DNA of 64,000 nt, taken from assembly GCA_934130285.1 (NCBI GenBank), contig CAKOXT010000004.1, forward strand, positions 1-64,000, written 5' to 3'. How positions within the stretch are numbered: position 1 is the stretch's first letter; each line of letters begins with the position of its first letter. Below, piece after piece: positions 7,768 through 15,485 of the stretch. A program made the position numbers and the translations under genes. Source of the stretch: an uncultured Clostridia bacterium (GTDB lineage: Bacteria > Bacillota > Clostridia > TANB77 > CAG-508). The notes beneath the pieces are model-generated. The model was given only the letters and a program-made list of their open reading frames with translations, was not told where the DNA came from and made no database searches.

Positions 7768-8772
7768 ATGGAAGATAATAAACTAATTATATATAAAAAT
7801 AGTGATGGTGATATCATTGTAGATGCTATTTATAAAGATGAAACTTTATGGTTATCGCAAAAAGGAATGTCAAAGGTTTTTGAATGTTCTACAGATAATA
7901 TAAGTTTACACTTGAAACATATATTTGAAGACAAAGAGTTAGATAAAAAATCAGTTACCGAGAAATGCTCGTTAACTGCCGATGACGGAAAAAACTATAA
8001 CACAACTATTTATAGTTTAGATGCTATAATTGCTGTGGGTTATAGAATTAATTCTAAAAAAGCAACAGAATTTAGAATATGGGCAACAAAAATATTAAAA
8101 GAATATATGACAAAGGGTTTTGCATTAAATGATGAACGTTTTATAAATGGAAATAAATATGATGCAAAATATTTTGATGAATTATTAGAACGTATCAAAA
8201 CAATTAGAGTAAGTGAAAGAATGGCATATCAAAAAATCACTGATTTATTTATTGCAACGGCAGCAGATTACAATCCAAAATCAGAAGAAGCGTATACTTT
8301 CTTTAAAATAGTTCAAAATAAGTTGCATTATGCTATAAGCGGACATACTGCTGCAGAACTTATTTTTAAAAGGGCTAATTCAAAAAAAGAGCATATGGGG
8401 TTAACAACTTGGAAAAATTCTCCTGATGGTTTAATATATAAATATGATGTGATTATTGCAAAAAATTATTTAAACGAAGAAGAAATGAATAATTTAAAAG
8501 ATTTAACAAATATGTTTTTAGTATTTGCTGAAGATGAAGCAAAACAAAGACATGTAATGACAATGAAGGATTGGATAACTGCCACTGATGATTTATTAAA
8601 ATTTAGAAGAAAAGAAATATTAAATAATAGTGGCAGTATATCTCATAAAGAAGCAGTAGAAAAAGCTGAAAAAGAATATGAAAAATTTAGAATTATACAA
8701 GATCAAAAATACATTTCTTCAATGGATGAATTTTATAATAAATATTTAAGTGAAAATAATAGTGATGAATAA
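7768..8772 (+). CDS. rhuM: RhuM family (virulence RhuM-like) protein
   Basis: The 334-residue protein matches the RhuM family along its length: an N-terminal segment with TLWLSQKGMSKVFECSTDNI, then the conserved FRIWATKILKEYMTKGFALN, and a helical C-terminal half with AYTFFKIVQNKLHYAISGHT and MTMKDWI. RhuM was named from Salmonella pathogenicity island 3; its biochemical role is not established, and homologs are common in mobile and defence islands. AAGGAG lies seven bases before ATG 7768. It is a lone gene between the two copies of the rbgA 5' end, which marks it as an insertion. Confidence 0.88.
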   Translation: MEDNKLIIYKNSDGDIIVDAIYKDETLWLSQKGMSKVFECSTDNISLHLKHIFEDKELDKKSVTEKCSLTADDGKNYNTTIYSLDAIIAVGYRINSKKATEFRIWATKILKEYMTKGFALNDERFINGNKYDAKYFDELLERIKTIRVSERMAYQKITDLFIATAADYNPKSEEAYTFFKIVQNKLHYAISGHTAAELIFKRANSKKEHMGLTTWKNSPDGLIYKYDVIIAKNYLNEEEMNNLKDLTNMFLVFAEDEAKQRHVMTMKDWITATDDLLKFRRKEILNNSGSISHKEAVEKAEKEYEKFRIIQDQKYISSMDEFYNKYLSENNSDE

Positions 8773-8773
8773 G

Positions 8774-8874
8774 GAAGTGATTAAAATGGATATGTATCAA
8801 AAAAGAGAAATGAGAAAGAATAAAAAAATGAATGAAGATAAAAAAAGTTTACAATCAACGAATATCAACTGGTA
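8774..8874 (+). repeat. Downstream (functional) copy of duplicated rbgA 5' end
   Basis: This is the intact partner of 7522-7621 and supplies the ribosome site and first codons of the working rbgA gene. It begins two bases after the rhuM stop codon. Confidence 0.95.
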
Positions 8875-9733
8875 TCCAGGACATATGGCAAAAACAAAAA
8901 GACAAATAACAGAAGATATGAAACTAGTAGACGTAGTAATAGAATTACTAGACGCACGTATACCAGTATCAAGCCAGAACCCAGATATTTCAAGATTAGT
9001 AAATAATAAAAAAAGAATAGTAATACTAAATAAAGCAGATTTAGCAGATCAAGTAGAAACTAAAAAATGGATAGAATATTTTAAGACAAAAAATATAGTA
9101 GCACTAGAAGTAGATTCAAATCAAGGAAAAGGTATTAATCAAGTAAATCAGACAATAGAAAAACTTATGGCAGAAGAATTAAAAATTCAAAATGAAAGAG
9201 GCAGAATTAGAAAAACAATAAGAGTAATGATAGTTGGAATACCAAACGTAGGAAAATCTTCTTTCATAAATAGAATTTCAAAGAAAACAACAATGGTTGT
9301 AGGAAATAGACCAGGTGTAACTAAACAAAAACAATGGATAAGAATAGGAAGTCAAATTGAATTATTGGATACACCAGGAGTATTATGGCCAAAATTTGAA
9401 AGTGAAGAAGTAGGGTTAAATCTAGCATATACAGGAAGTATTAAAGATGAAGTAATTGATAAAGTAGAAGTTGCATATTATTTATTAAAATTTCTAGATA
9501 AAAATTACTCAAAAAATCTTTATGAAAAATATAAAATTTCACAAGAAGAAATATCAAATATTGCAGATCATCCTCAATACACACTAGAATTAATGAATTT
9601 AATAGGAAGAAAAAGAGGTGCTTTAGTTTCTGGTGGTAATGTTGATGAGGAAAAAGTAGCAAATATAATATTAGATGATTTTAGAAAAGGCAAAATAGGA
9701 AATATAACATTAGAAAAATCAGAAAGGATATAA
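8786..9733 (+). CDS. rbgA: Ribosome biogenesis GTPase RbgA/YlqF
   Basis: A circularly permuted GTPase: the G4 motif NKAD comes before the P-loop GIPNVGKSSFIN, the switch region RPGVTK and the G3 motif DTPGVLWP. NWYPGHMAKTKR is the RbgA N-terminal signature. RbgA acts late in 50S subunit assembly. I use ATG 8786 with AAGGAAGTG upstream; an in-frame extension to 8750 runs back into rhuM. Length after trimming is 315 residues. The stop abuts the mrnC start with no gap, so the two are coupled. Its own 5' end is duplicated upstream of rhuM. Confidence 0.95.
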   Translation: MDMYQKREMRKNKKMNEDKKSLQSTNINWYPGHMAKTKRQITEDMKLVDVVIELLDARIPVSSQNPDISRLVNNKKRIVILNKADLADQVETKKWIEYFKTKNIVALEVDSNQGKGINQVNQTIEKLMAEELKIQNERGRIRKTIRVMIVGIPNVGKSSFINRISKKTTMVVGNRPGVTKQKQWIRIGSQIELLDTPGVLWPKFESEEVGLNLAYTGSIKDEVIDKVEVAYYLLKFLDKNYSKNLYEKYKISQEEISNIADHPQYTLELMNLIGRKRGALVSGGNVDEEKVANIILDDFRKGKIGNITLEKSERI

Positions 9734-10132
9734 ATGGAATTAATAGATAGAGAAAAAGAAGAGGTAGATGTAAATCTACTTTCACCATTAACATGGGCAT
9801 ATATTGGAGATGCAGTATATGAGTTATATATACGAACAAATTTAGTAAATAAAACAAAATTAAAACCACATAAATTGCATATAGAATCAATAAAATATGT
9901 AAAAGCAAAAGCTCAAGCAGATATTTTAAAAGAACTAATGGAAATCTTAACAGATGAAGAAAAAGATATTGTAAGAAGGGCAAGAAATGCTGAAAATCAT
10001 CATTTGCCAAAGAATGCTGATCCAGAAGATTACATGTATTCAACAGCATTTGAAGGATTAATAGGATATTTATACTTATGTAAAAAAGATGAAAGACTAA
10101 AAGAGATTTTAAAAAAATGTATAGAAAATTAA
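9734..10132 (+). CDS. mrnC: Mini-ribonuclease III (MrnC)
   Basis: This 132-residue protein has the RNase III catalytic fold without a dsRNA-binding domain. PLTWAYIGDAVYELYIR carries the first acidic site and FEGLIGYLYL the second signature, and R-ARNAENHH is the Mini-III middle motif. Mini-III matures 23S rRNA ends in Bacillus. The ATG follows the rbgA stop directly, so it is read by coupling with that ribosome-assembly gene. Length is normal. Confidence 0.93.
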   Translation: MELIDREKEEVDVNLLSPLTWAYIGDAVYELYIRTNLVNKTKLKPHKLHIESIKYVKAKAQADILKELMEILTDEEKDIVRRARNAENHHLPKNADPEDYMYSTAFEGLIGYLYLCKKDERLKEILKKCIEN

Positions 10133-10135
10133 TAA

Positions 10136-10174
10136 AAATAGCTCATACTTAGAAAAAAGTATGGGCTATTTTTA
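10136..10174 (+). terminator. Rho-independent terminator of rbgA-mrnC
   Basis: AATAGCTCATACTT pairs with AAGTATGGGCTATT (one G-U pair), followed by TTTAT. Confidence 0.92.
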
Positions 10175-10196
10175 TAGGTAGATTTTTATAAAAAAT

Positions 10197-10228
10197 AAAA
10201 AAACAACTTTTTATTTTAGTTGTTTTTC
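10197..10228 (-). terminator. Terminator of the tRNA-Glu unit
   Basis: On the minus strand AAAACAACT pairs with AGTTGTTTT and is followed by more T residues, just after the encoded CCA of the tRNA. Confidence 0.75.
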
Positions 10229-10242
10229 AATTTTTATATAAA

Positions 10243-10317
10243 TGGTGACCCCTACGGGAATCGAACCCATGATTCCACCTTGAGAGGGTGGCGTCTTAAC
10301 CGCTTGACCAAGGGGCC
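10243..10317 (-). tRNA. tRNA-Glu (anticodon CTC)
   Basis: On the minus strand the acceptor arm GGCCCCT pairs with AGGGGTC, the D arm contains GGTCAAGCGGTTAAGAC, the anticodon arm is CCACC-CTCTCAA-GGTGG giving anticodon CTC, and the T arm has GGGTTCGAATCCC. The discriminator is A and CCA is encoded (10243-10245). CTC decodes GAG, the minor glutamate codon in this AT-rich genome. A promoter (TTGACT, 18 bases, TATAAG) lies at 10362-10333 on the same strand. It is a single-tRNA unit. Confidence 0.95.
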
Positions 10318-10395
10318 ACATTAACAATAATACTTATATCACAAAAACATACTAATAGTCAATAGAAATTTATAGAAAAAAATATTTTAAAAATG

Positions 10396-10456
10396 CGAAC
10401 AAATGTATTGACAAAAAATAAAATAGAAGTATAATGTTTATACAAACAAACGTACG
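10396..10456 (+). promoter_or_regulatory. recN promoter with two LexA-type SOS boxes
   Basis: TTGACA (10408-10413) and TATAAT (10430-10435) are 16 bases apart. CGAACAAATGTATT overlaps the -35 box on its left, and CAAACAAACGTACG (10443-10456) covers the expected start point. Both resemble the Firmicute LexA site CGAAC-N4-GTTCG; the second differs at only two positions. Control of recN by LexA is inferred from this and from family knowledge. Confidence 0.72.
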
Positions 10457-10467
10457 GAGGAAATAAT

Positions 10468-12078
10468 ATGATTGGTTCATTACATATTAAAAATGTAGGT
10501 ATTATAGAAGATATAACAATTAACTTAAATGAGGGTTTTAATGTATTTACAGGTGAAACTGGAGCAGGAAAAACATTAATAATAGATTCACTTCAAATAT
10601 TAGCAGGAGGAAGATTCTCAAAAGAAATAATTAGACATGGAGAAAAAAGCTCATATATAGAAATGTTAGTATATCTAGGTGAAGACGAATATATAATATC
10701 AAGAGAAGTAAATCAAGCTGGAAGAAACATATGCAAAATAAATGGAAGATTAACAACTGTAAATGAACTAAAAACTTTCATGAAAAAAATAATTGATATA
10801 CATGGTCAAAGAGATAATCAAACAATACTTGAACCATCAAGTCATATTAAATTTTTAGATGGATTTATTGGAGATAAGATAGACGAAATAAAAAAAGAAT
10901 ATATAAAAAAATATGATAGATATGTAACAATAAAAGAAGAATTAGCCAAAAACTATGGAGATGATAAAGAAAAACAAAGAAAATTAGATCTATTAAATTA
11001 TCAATTAAATGAAATAGAAGATGCTAATCTTTATAATGAAGAAGAAGAGGAATTAGAAGAAAAATTAAAGAAAATATTAAATTCAGAAAAAATTCAAAAA
11101 AATCTAGAAGAATCTCACTATAAATTGGAAGAGGGAATACTTTCAGAACTTAGCGGTATAATAAGAGCAATCGAAAAAATAAGCGAATATGATACAGAAT
11201 ATGATAAAACAAGAGAGCAAATACAAAGTGCATATTATAGCCTAGAAGAAGCGGAAAGAGACTTATATAATTATAAAGAAAACATATATTGTGATGAAGA
11301 AGAACGTATTGTTATAGAAAGTAGAATTGATCTAATTCAAGACTTAAAAAGAAAATACGGAAACAATATTGCAGAAATATTAGAATACAAAAATACAGTA
11401 AAAGAGCAAATAGATGAAATAGAAAATTTGTCAGATTATATAGAATCATTAAAAGACGAAAAAAAAGAAATTGAAATAGCACTAGAAGAGTTTGCACAAA
11501 AAATGCATCAACTTAGAGAAAAATATGCAGAAAAAATGTCAGAAGAGATCAATGAAGAATTAAAAGATCTAGAAATGAAAAATGCAAGATTTAGTGTAAA
11601 TATCAAAGATAGAATTGAATTTAATGCAAACGGAAAAGATGACATAGAATTCTTAATTCAAACTAACGTAGGTGAAGACAAAAAGCCATTAATAAAAATA
11701 GCATCAGGAGGAGAAATGTCAAGGATAATGCTAGGAATCAAAAAAGTACTAGCAGATGTTGATCAAGTTCCAATTTTAATATTTGATGAAATAGATACAG
11801 GAATAAGTGGAATAGCAGCAAAAAAAGTAGGAATCAAAATGAAAGAGATTTCACAAAAACATCAAGTAATATGTGTTACTCACTTAGCTCAAATAGCTGC
11901 AAAAGGTGATTATAATTATTTCATACAAAAAGAAGTTAAAAATAATAAAACAAATACAAAAATAGAACAGTTAGATGAAGAAGGTGTGCTAAAAGAAATA
12001 GCTAGAATAGCAACAGGAGAAGTGAATGATATTTCAATGCAACATGCTAAAGAATTAAGAAAAGAAAAAATTGCATAA
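10468..12078 (+). CDS. recN: DNA repair ATPase RecN
   Basis: An SMC-like protein of 536 residues. The Walker A motif is FTGETGAGKTLIIDSL (residues 29-44), a long Glu/Lys-rich coiled coil spans about 160-375, the ABC signature is IASGGEMSRIMLGIK, and Walker B is ILIFDEIDTGISG. RecN acts early at double-strand breaks, joining ends with RecA. CGGAGG lies before the ATG. SOS boxes at the promoter fit its usual regulation. Confidence 0.95.
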   Translation: MIGSLHIKNVGIIEDITINLNEGFNVFTGETGAGKTLIIDSLQILAGGRFSKEIIRHGEKSSYIEMLVYLGEDEYIISREVNQAGRNICKINGRLTTVNELKTFMKKIIDIHGQRDNQTILEPSSHIKFLDGFIGDKIDEIKKEYIKKYDRYVTIKEELAKNYGDDKEKQRKLDLLNYQLNEIEDANLYNEEEEELEEKLKKILNSEKIQKNLEESHYKLEEGILSELSGIIRAIEKISEYDTEYDKTREQIQSAYYSLEEAERDLYNYKENIYCDEEERIVIESRIDLIQDLKRKYGNNIAEILEYKNTVKEQIDEIENLSDYIESLKDEKKEIEIALEEFAQKMHQLREKYAEKMSEEINEELKDLEMKNARFSVNIKDRIEFNANGKDDIEFLIQTNVGEDKKPLIKIASGGEMSRIMLGIKKVLADVDQVPILIFDEIDTGISGIAAKKVGIKMKEISQKHQVICVTHLAQIAAKGDYNYFIQKEVKNNKTNTKIEQLDEEGVLKEIARIATGEVNDISMQHAKELRKEKIA

Positions 12079-12126
12079 AATTTATTATTTTCCAAAAACT
12101 AATACAAAAAGAAAGAGGTGACTAAT

Positions 12127-12564
12127 GTGGAAAATAATAATTTAAATGTATTAGATGAAGTAAACAAAGGTGCAACAATGGGAATGGATGCAATAAACAT
12201 GATAAATGAAAAAACTCATGACGCAAAATTAAAAGAAACATTACAAGTGGAGTTTAATAAATATAATAAAATATCAGAAAGAGTTAATAATTTGTATTCA
12301 CAATTTACAACAGAAAAGAAGCCACATGAAACTAACAAGATGAATAAAATGATGACGTGGTATGGAATACAAATGAAAACAATAACAGATGACACTCCAT
12401 CAAAATTATCAGAATTATTAATGCAAGGAACAAACATGGGAATAATAGAAGGAAGAAGATTACTAAATCACAATCAACGTATAGATGATAATGTAAAGAA
12501 TATTCTAAATGATTTTGTGTCCATGCAAGAAGATAGTGTAGAAACACTAAAAAAATTCTTATAA
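12127..12564 (+). CDS. Helical protein, DUF2383-like or ferritin-like, unknown function
   Basis: About 145 residues, almost all predicted helix, with GATMGMDAINMINEK near the N-terminus, a Met-rich middle (NKMNKMMTWYGIQMK) and a final four-helix-bundle pattern (NHNQRIDDNVKNILNDF). It resembles the PA2169/DUF2383 type of helical bundle, but I cannot confirm the family. GTG 12127 is preferred because GAGGTG lies six bases upstream; the GTG at 12118 has no spaced site. It follows recN by about 50 bases and may share its transcript. Confidence 0.6.
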   Translation: MENNNLNVLDEVNKGATMGMDAINMINEKTHDAKLKETLQVEFNKYNKISERVNNLYSQFTTEKKPHETNKMNKMMTWYGIQMKTITDDTPSKLSELLMQGTNMGIIEGRRLLNHNQRIDDNVKNILNDFVSMQEDSVETLKKFL

Positions 12565-12626
12565 AAGATTTGAATAAAATCTTATTATGATTATGCCAAA
12601 ATTACAAATTTTAATATACTAGAAAG

Positions 12627-12683
12627 ACAGCGTAGATATTTGTATAAACATATTTTGCAAATATCCACGCTGTTTTTCTTTTT
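12627..12683 (+). terminator. Rho-independent terminator after the helical protein gene
   Basis: ACAGCGT plus GATATTTG pairs with CAAATATC plus ACGCTGT around a 15-base loop, followed by TTTTCTTTTT. Confidence 0.9.
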
Positions 12684-12689
12684 ACAATT

Positions 12690-12891
12690 TATGAAGTATA
12701 CACAGTAAATAGAAATAGGAAAAATATAATAACAGATAACTTTTTAATTAGATTATTTTAGGCTAAGAAAAGATAATATGATAAACTCAAAAATCCCAAG
12801 ATATCAAGCAATAAAAGCAATAATGGTTGAAAAAGAATTCAATATATGATATAATAACAAAAGTCTTAAAATAAAGGAGGTTCATCAAAAG
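12690..12891 (+). promoter_or_regulatory. Intergenic region with promoter of the Cys-rich peptide gene
   Basis: TTGAAA (12827-12832) and TATAAT (12850-12855) are exactly 17 bases apart. The leader then carries AAAGGAGG at 12874-12880. The rest of the gap (12690-12820) shows no reading frame or clear structure. Confidence 0.75.
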
Positions 12892-13062
12892 ATGAAGACA
12901 GAGACAGAAAGAAGAATTGCAACAATGGGAAAAATTTCCCAGACCGAAGAGACTACAATTCTTGCAACGATTCTCAACAATCCTTGCGAGGAAGCGTTCA
13001 GCTGCGAATGTGCAGATAAGTGCGACGGTAAGAAGTGCTTATGCACAGCTAGCGAACGCTAA
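12892..13062 (+). CDS. Cys-rich 56-residue peptide, orphan
   Basis: ATG 12892 follows AAAGGAGG by 11 bases. The N-terminal 30 residues are polar and helical (MKTETERRIATMGKISQTEE). The last 25 carry six cysteines with spacing C-x5-C-x-C-x3-C-x4-C-x-C and end TASER. The codons TGC, GCG, CTC and CGC set it apart from neighbours. It could be a metal-binding peptide or a modified-peptide precursor with leader and Cys-rich core, but no maturase, transporter or protease is adjacent, and it does not match SCIFF. It has its own promoter and terminator. Confidence 0.65.
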   Translation: MKTETERRIATMGKISQTEETTILATILNNPCEEAFSCECADKCDGKKCLCTASER

Positions 13063-13067
13063 ATGAA

Positions 13068-13110
13068 AGAGGAGAGCCATATTGCCCTTGCAATAGGCCC
13101 TCTTTTTTTA
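13068..13110 (+). terminator. Terminator of the Cys-rich peptide gene
   Basis: AGAGG...CC(A)TATTGC pairs with GCAATA-GG-CCTCT around CCTT, with one bulge, followed by seven or more T residues. Confidence 0.85.
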
Positions 13111-13116
13111 TTAACT

Positions 13117-13196
13117 TTAATGATAACTCCCCAGCTATGCTGAAGTGGTAAGATAAAAGTATACTTTTATCTTACCACTTGGGTGGATGGTTATAA
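13117..13196. repeat. Hairpin repeat element with a perfect 38-bp palindrome
   Basis: The core 13143-13180 is a perfect palindrome; one arm is AAGTGGTAAGATAAAAGTA and the other its exact complement, with no loop. Outside it GATAAC (13122) and GTTAT (13190) are also complementary. The left part (TTTAATGATAACT, then AGCTATG, then TGAAGTG) recurs at 32756-32790. It lies between the Cys-rich peptide terminator and the end of sigK. Confidence 0.8.
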
Positions 13197-13257
13197 TATG
13201 AAACAGACGTGTACTTCATATGTACAACACAGAAAAATAGATAAATTTAAGCAAACA

Positions 13258-13959
13258 CTAATATTCTTTAAATTCTTTTGAAAGTTTTGAGATTGCTTTT
13301 GTCTCAATACGAGAAACATATGATCTAGAAATACCAAAGAAAGTTGCGACTTCATTTTGAGTAAGAGGTTTAGAATTATTTAGCCCAAAACGTAATATTA
13401 GAATTTCACGTTCTCTAGGTTTTAAAATAGAATTCATCTTTTCATATAACTTTTTTTCCTTCAATTTTAAATCAATTGAATCTTCAATACTACGTTCATT
13501 ATTTTCTAAAACCTCTTGTAATGTGATAACATTATCATCTTTATCTTTTCCAATTGGTTCATTTAAGAAAACTTCAGAATTTAATTTTTTAGAATTTCTA
13601 AAAAACATTAAAATTTCATTTTCAATGCATCTAGAAATATATGTAGAAAGTTTAACTCCCTTTTTAGAATTATAAGTATTAACCCCTTTTATTAAGCCAA
13701 TAGTACCAATAGAAATCAAGTCATCCAAAGAAGCATTAGGAGAAGTATATTTTTTAGAAATATGAGCAACTAAGCGCAAATTTCTTTCAATTAAAACATC
13801 CTTGGCAGATAAATCGCCATTCTCAAATTTGTCTAAAAAAATCTTTTCTTCTTCACTTGAAAGTGGTTCAGGAAAAAGATTATTATTAGAAATGTATCCA
13901 AACATAAAAATAGAAGAATTAATAAAGGTTAAAAAACCTGAAATGGACAATATAAGCAT
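13258..13959 (-). CDS. sigK: Sporulation sigma factor SigK, uninterrupted
   Basis: A 233-residue sigma-70 family protein. The N-terminal hydrophobic stretch (MLILSISGFLTFINSSIFMF) resembles the SigK pro-sequence. Region 2 reads LIERNLRLVAHISKKY and DDLISIGTIGLIKGV; region 4 reads PREREILILRFGLN with the helix-turn-helix TQNEVATFFGISRSYVSRIE. SigK drives late mother-cell genes. The gene is continuous, with no skin-type insertion. GGAGGTCT lies just before the ATG on the minus strand. The gene is monocistronic. A SigE-type promoter was not convincingly visible upstream. Confidence 0.92.
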   Translation of the reverse strand: MLILSISGFLTFINSSIFMFGYISNNNLFPEPLSSEEEKIFLDKFENGDLSAKDVLIERNLRLVAHISKKYTSPNASLDDLISIGTIGLIKGVNTYNSKKGVKLSTYISRCIENEILMFFRNSKKLNSEVFLNEPIGKDKDDNVITLQEVLENNERSIEDSIDLKLKEKKLYEKMNSILKPREREILILRFGLNNSKPLTQNEVATFFGISRSYVSRIETKAISKLSKEFKEY

Positions 13960-14200
13960 ATTAGACCTCCAAATATCTATATAAAAATATATGAGATAAA
14001 ATTAAAATAGTGCGTGTCAACTTTAAAATAACCTTGTCATAAAATGTCCATATTTTTATAAAGATAGTTAACAATTAATAAATGTCGAAGAATGTAGAAT
14101 AATAGAAAATATTGAAAAATAAAGGAGAACGATTAATACTTCCAATATTATACATTTTGTGGTATAATATAATTATCTTAAAGATAAAGGAGGAAGTATT

Positions 14201-14470
14201 ATGAGTACTATGACAAGACGGGAAGTAAAGAGAATGGAGTATAATACTCCGTTGCCGAAGATTCACGAAGGAAAGTCAAAGACCTATGAAGAGGTCTTCA
14301 TCAATTCTGGTGGAGAACCTTCAGCAGAACTGGCCAACAGACATTTAATTGCCATTATTGGTCAACATCCTGAAAAACTAGGGTGGTTTAGTCCTGTAGG
14401 ACATTATGGTATTTTCCAAGATGAGGATGGTCTTTGGTATGCATATCGCCATCAGGCAAAATATGCATAA
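14201..14470 (+). CDS. Orphan 89-residue protein, unknown function
   Basis: ATG 14201 follows AAAGGAGGAAG. The product begins MSTMTRREVKRMEYNTPLPK and ends with an aromatic segment, GHYGIFQDEDGLWYAYRHQ. It has no membrane helix or motif I know. Richer G+C than flanking genes (GCC, CTG, GGT codons). A TATAAT box preceded by TGTGG lies at about 14158-14168. It forms a single-gene unit with its own terminator and belongs to the orphan set. Confidence 0.65.
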   Translation: MSTMTRREVKRMEYNTPLPKIHEGKSKTYEEVFINSGGEPSAELANRHLIAIIGQHPEKLGWFSPVGHYGIFQDEDGLWYAYRHQAKYA

Positions 14471-14500
14471 GCATTATCAAAGTACAATAATTAATTTTCC

Positions 14501-14530
14501 GGCCCAGCTGTTTTCAGCTGGGCTCTTCTA
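14501..14530 (+). terminator. Terminator of the 14201 orphan gene
   Basis: GCCCAGCTG (14502-14510) pairs with CAGCTGGGC (14515-14523) around TTTT; the T tract is interrupted (TCTTCTATT). Confidence 0.8.
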
Positions 14531-14589
14531 TTGTAAATTTTAAAAAAAGAATATATAATCAATAATATGAATTAAAAAAGGATGAAAAA

Positions 14590-15471
14590 ATGAAAGAACT
14601 TGAAAAATGTGAACTATGTCCATTTGAATGTAAAGTAAATAGAAATGAAGGAAAAGTTGGAAGATGTCAGGCAGGAAAAAATATAAAGATAGGTTTATAT
14701 TCTTTACACTATGATGAAGAACCCTGTATCAGTGGAAAAGAAGGATCAGGAACAGTATTTTTTAGTAACTGTAATTTAAAATGTAAGTTTTGCCAGAATT
14801 ATAAAATAAGCTGTGAAGGAAAAGGTGAAGAAATAACAGTTAATCAACTAGCTGAAATATTTTTAGAACAACAGGAAAAAGGTGCTAATAATATTAATTT
14901 AGTTACAGCTGTACCATATGTTCCTCACATAATAGAGGCATTAAAAATTGCTAAAGAAAAAGGACTTACAATTCCAATCTTATACAATACAAGCGGATAT
15001 GAAAAATTAGAAACTTTAAAAATGCTAGAAGGATATATAGATATTTATTTACCGGATTTTAAGTACTTTGATAATAATTTAGCTAAAAGATTATCAAACA
15101 CACCAAATTACAGAGAAATAGCGGAAAAAGCACTAAAAGAAATGTATAGACAAGTTGGTAAAAATCAATATAATGAAAAAGGTATGTTAATAAAAGGAAT
15201 GATAATTCGTCATTTAGTTTTACCAAATAATATTGGAAACTCAAAGTGTGTTTTAAAATGGATTAAACAAAATATGTCCGAAGATATAATGATAAGTTTA
15301 ATGGCACAATATTTTCCAACATATCAAGCAAATAATGATGATGAGATAAATAGAAAACTTACTCAAGAAGAATATGATGAAATAGAGTCATATTTATATG
15401 AACTAGATTTAGAAAATGGATATATTCAAGATTTAGAAGACGAAGAAGAAAAATATGTACCAGATTTTTAG
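14590..15471 (+). CDS. PflX-type radical SAM protein
   Basis: The radical SAM cluster motif is CNLKCKFCQN (residues 61-70), bound 4Fe-4S by CxxxCxxC. A second Cys group lies at the N-terminus (CELCPFEC), as in COG1313/PflX proteins related to pyruvate formate-lyase activating enzymes. Later elements include NLVTAVPYVPHI, YNTSGYE and YLPDFKY. Family members are uncharacterised; a role in glycyl-radical activation is only suggested by relationship. At 293 residues the length is normal. It is followed 14 bases later by a HAM1 gene, an apparent two-gene operon. Confidence 0.85.
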   Translation: MKELEKCELCPFECKVNRNEGKVGRCQAGKNIKIGLYSLHYDEEPCISGKEGSGTVFFSNCNLKCKFCQNYKISCEGKGEEITVNQLAEIFLEQQEKGANNINLVTAVPYVPHIIEALKIAKEKGLTIPILYNTSGYEKLETLKMLEGYIDIYLPDFKYFDNNLAKRLSNTPNYREIAEKALKEMYRQVGKNQYNEKGMLIKGMIIRHLVLPNNIGNSKCVLKWIKQNMSEDIMISLMAQYFPTYQANNDDEINRKLTQEEYDEIESYLYELDLENGYIQDLEDEEEKYVPDF

Positions 15472-15485
15472 AAAAGGAGAATAAC

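Noticed and set aside
8750..8785. Longer start for rbgA inside rhuM
   Set aside because: The extension overlaps rhuM, while the duplicated block shows that AAGGAAGTG with ATG 8786 is the original start region.
10468..10660. recN as a structural maintenance (SMC) gene
   Set aside because: Length (536 residues), the N-terminal GETGAGKT and the C-terminal signature fit RecN, not SMC.
12892..13062. SCIFF modified peptide
   Set aside because: The cysteine spacing and sequence do not fit SCIFF and no maturase gene follows.
13117..13196. Integron attC site
   Set aside because: The complementary ends GATAAC and GTTAT do not match the RYYYAAC and GTTRRRY core boxes, and no integrase is present.
13258..13959. 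skin-type interruption of sigK
   Set aside because: The reading frame is continuous from the pro-sequence to region 4.
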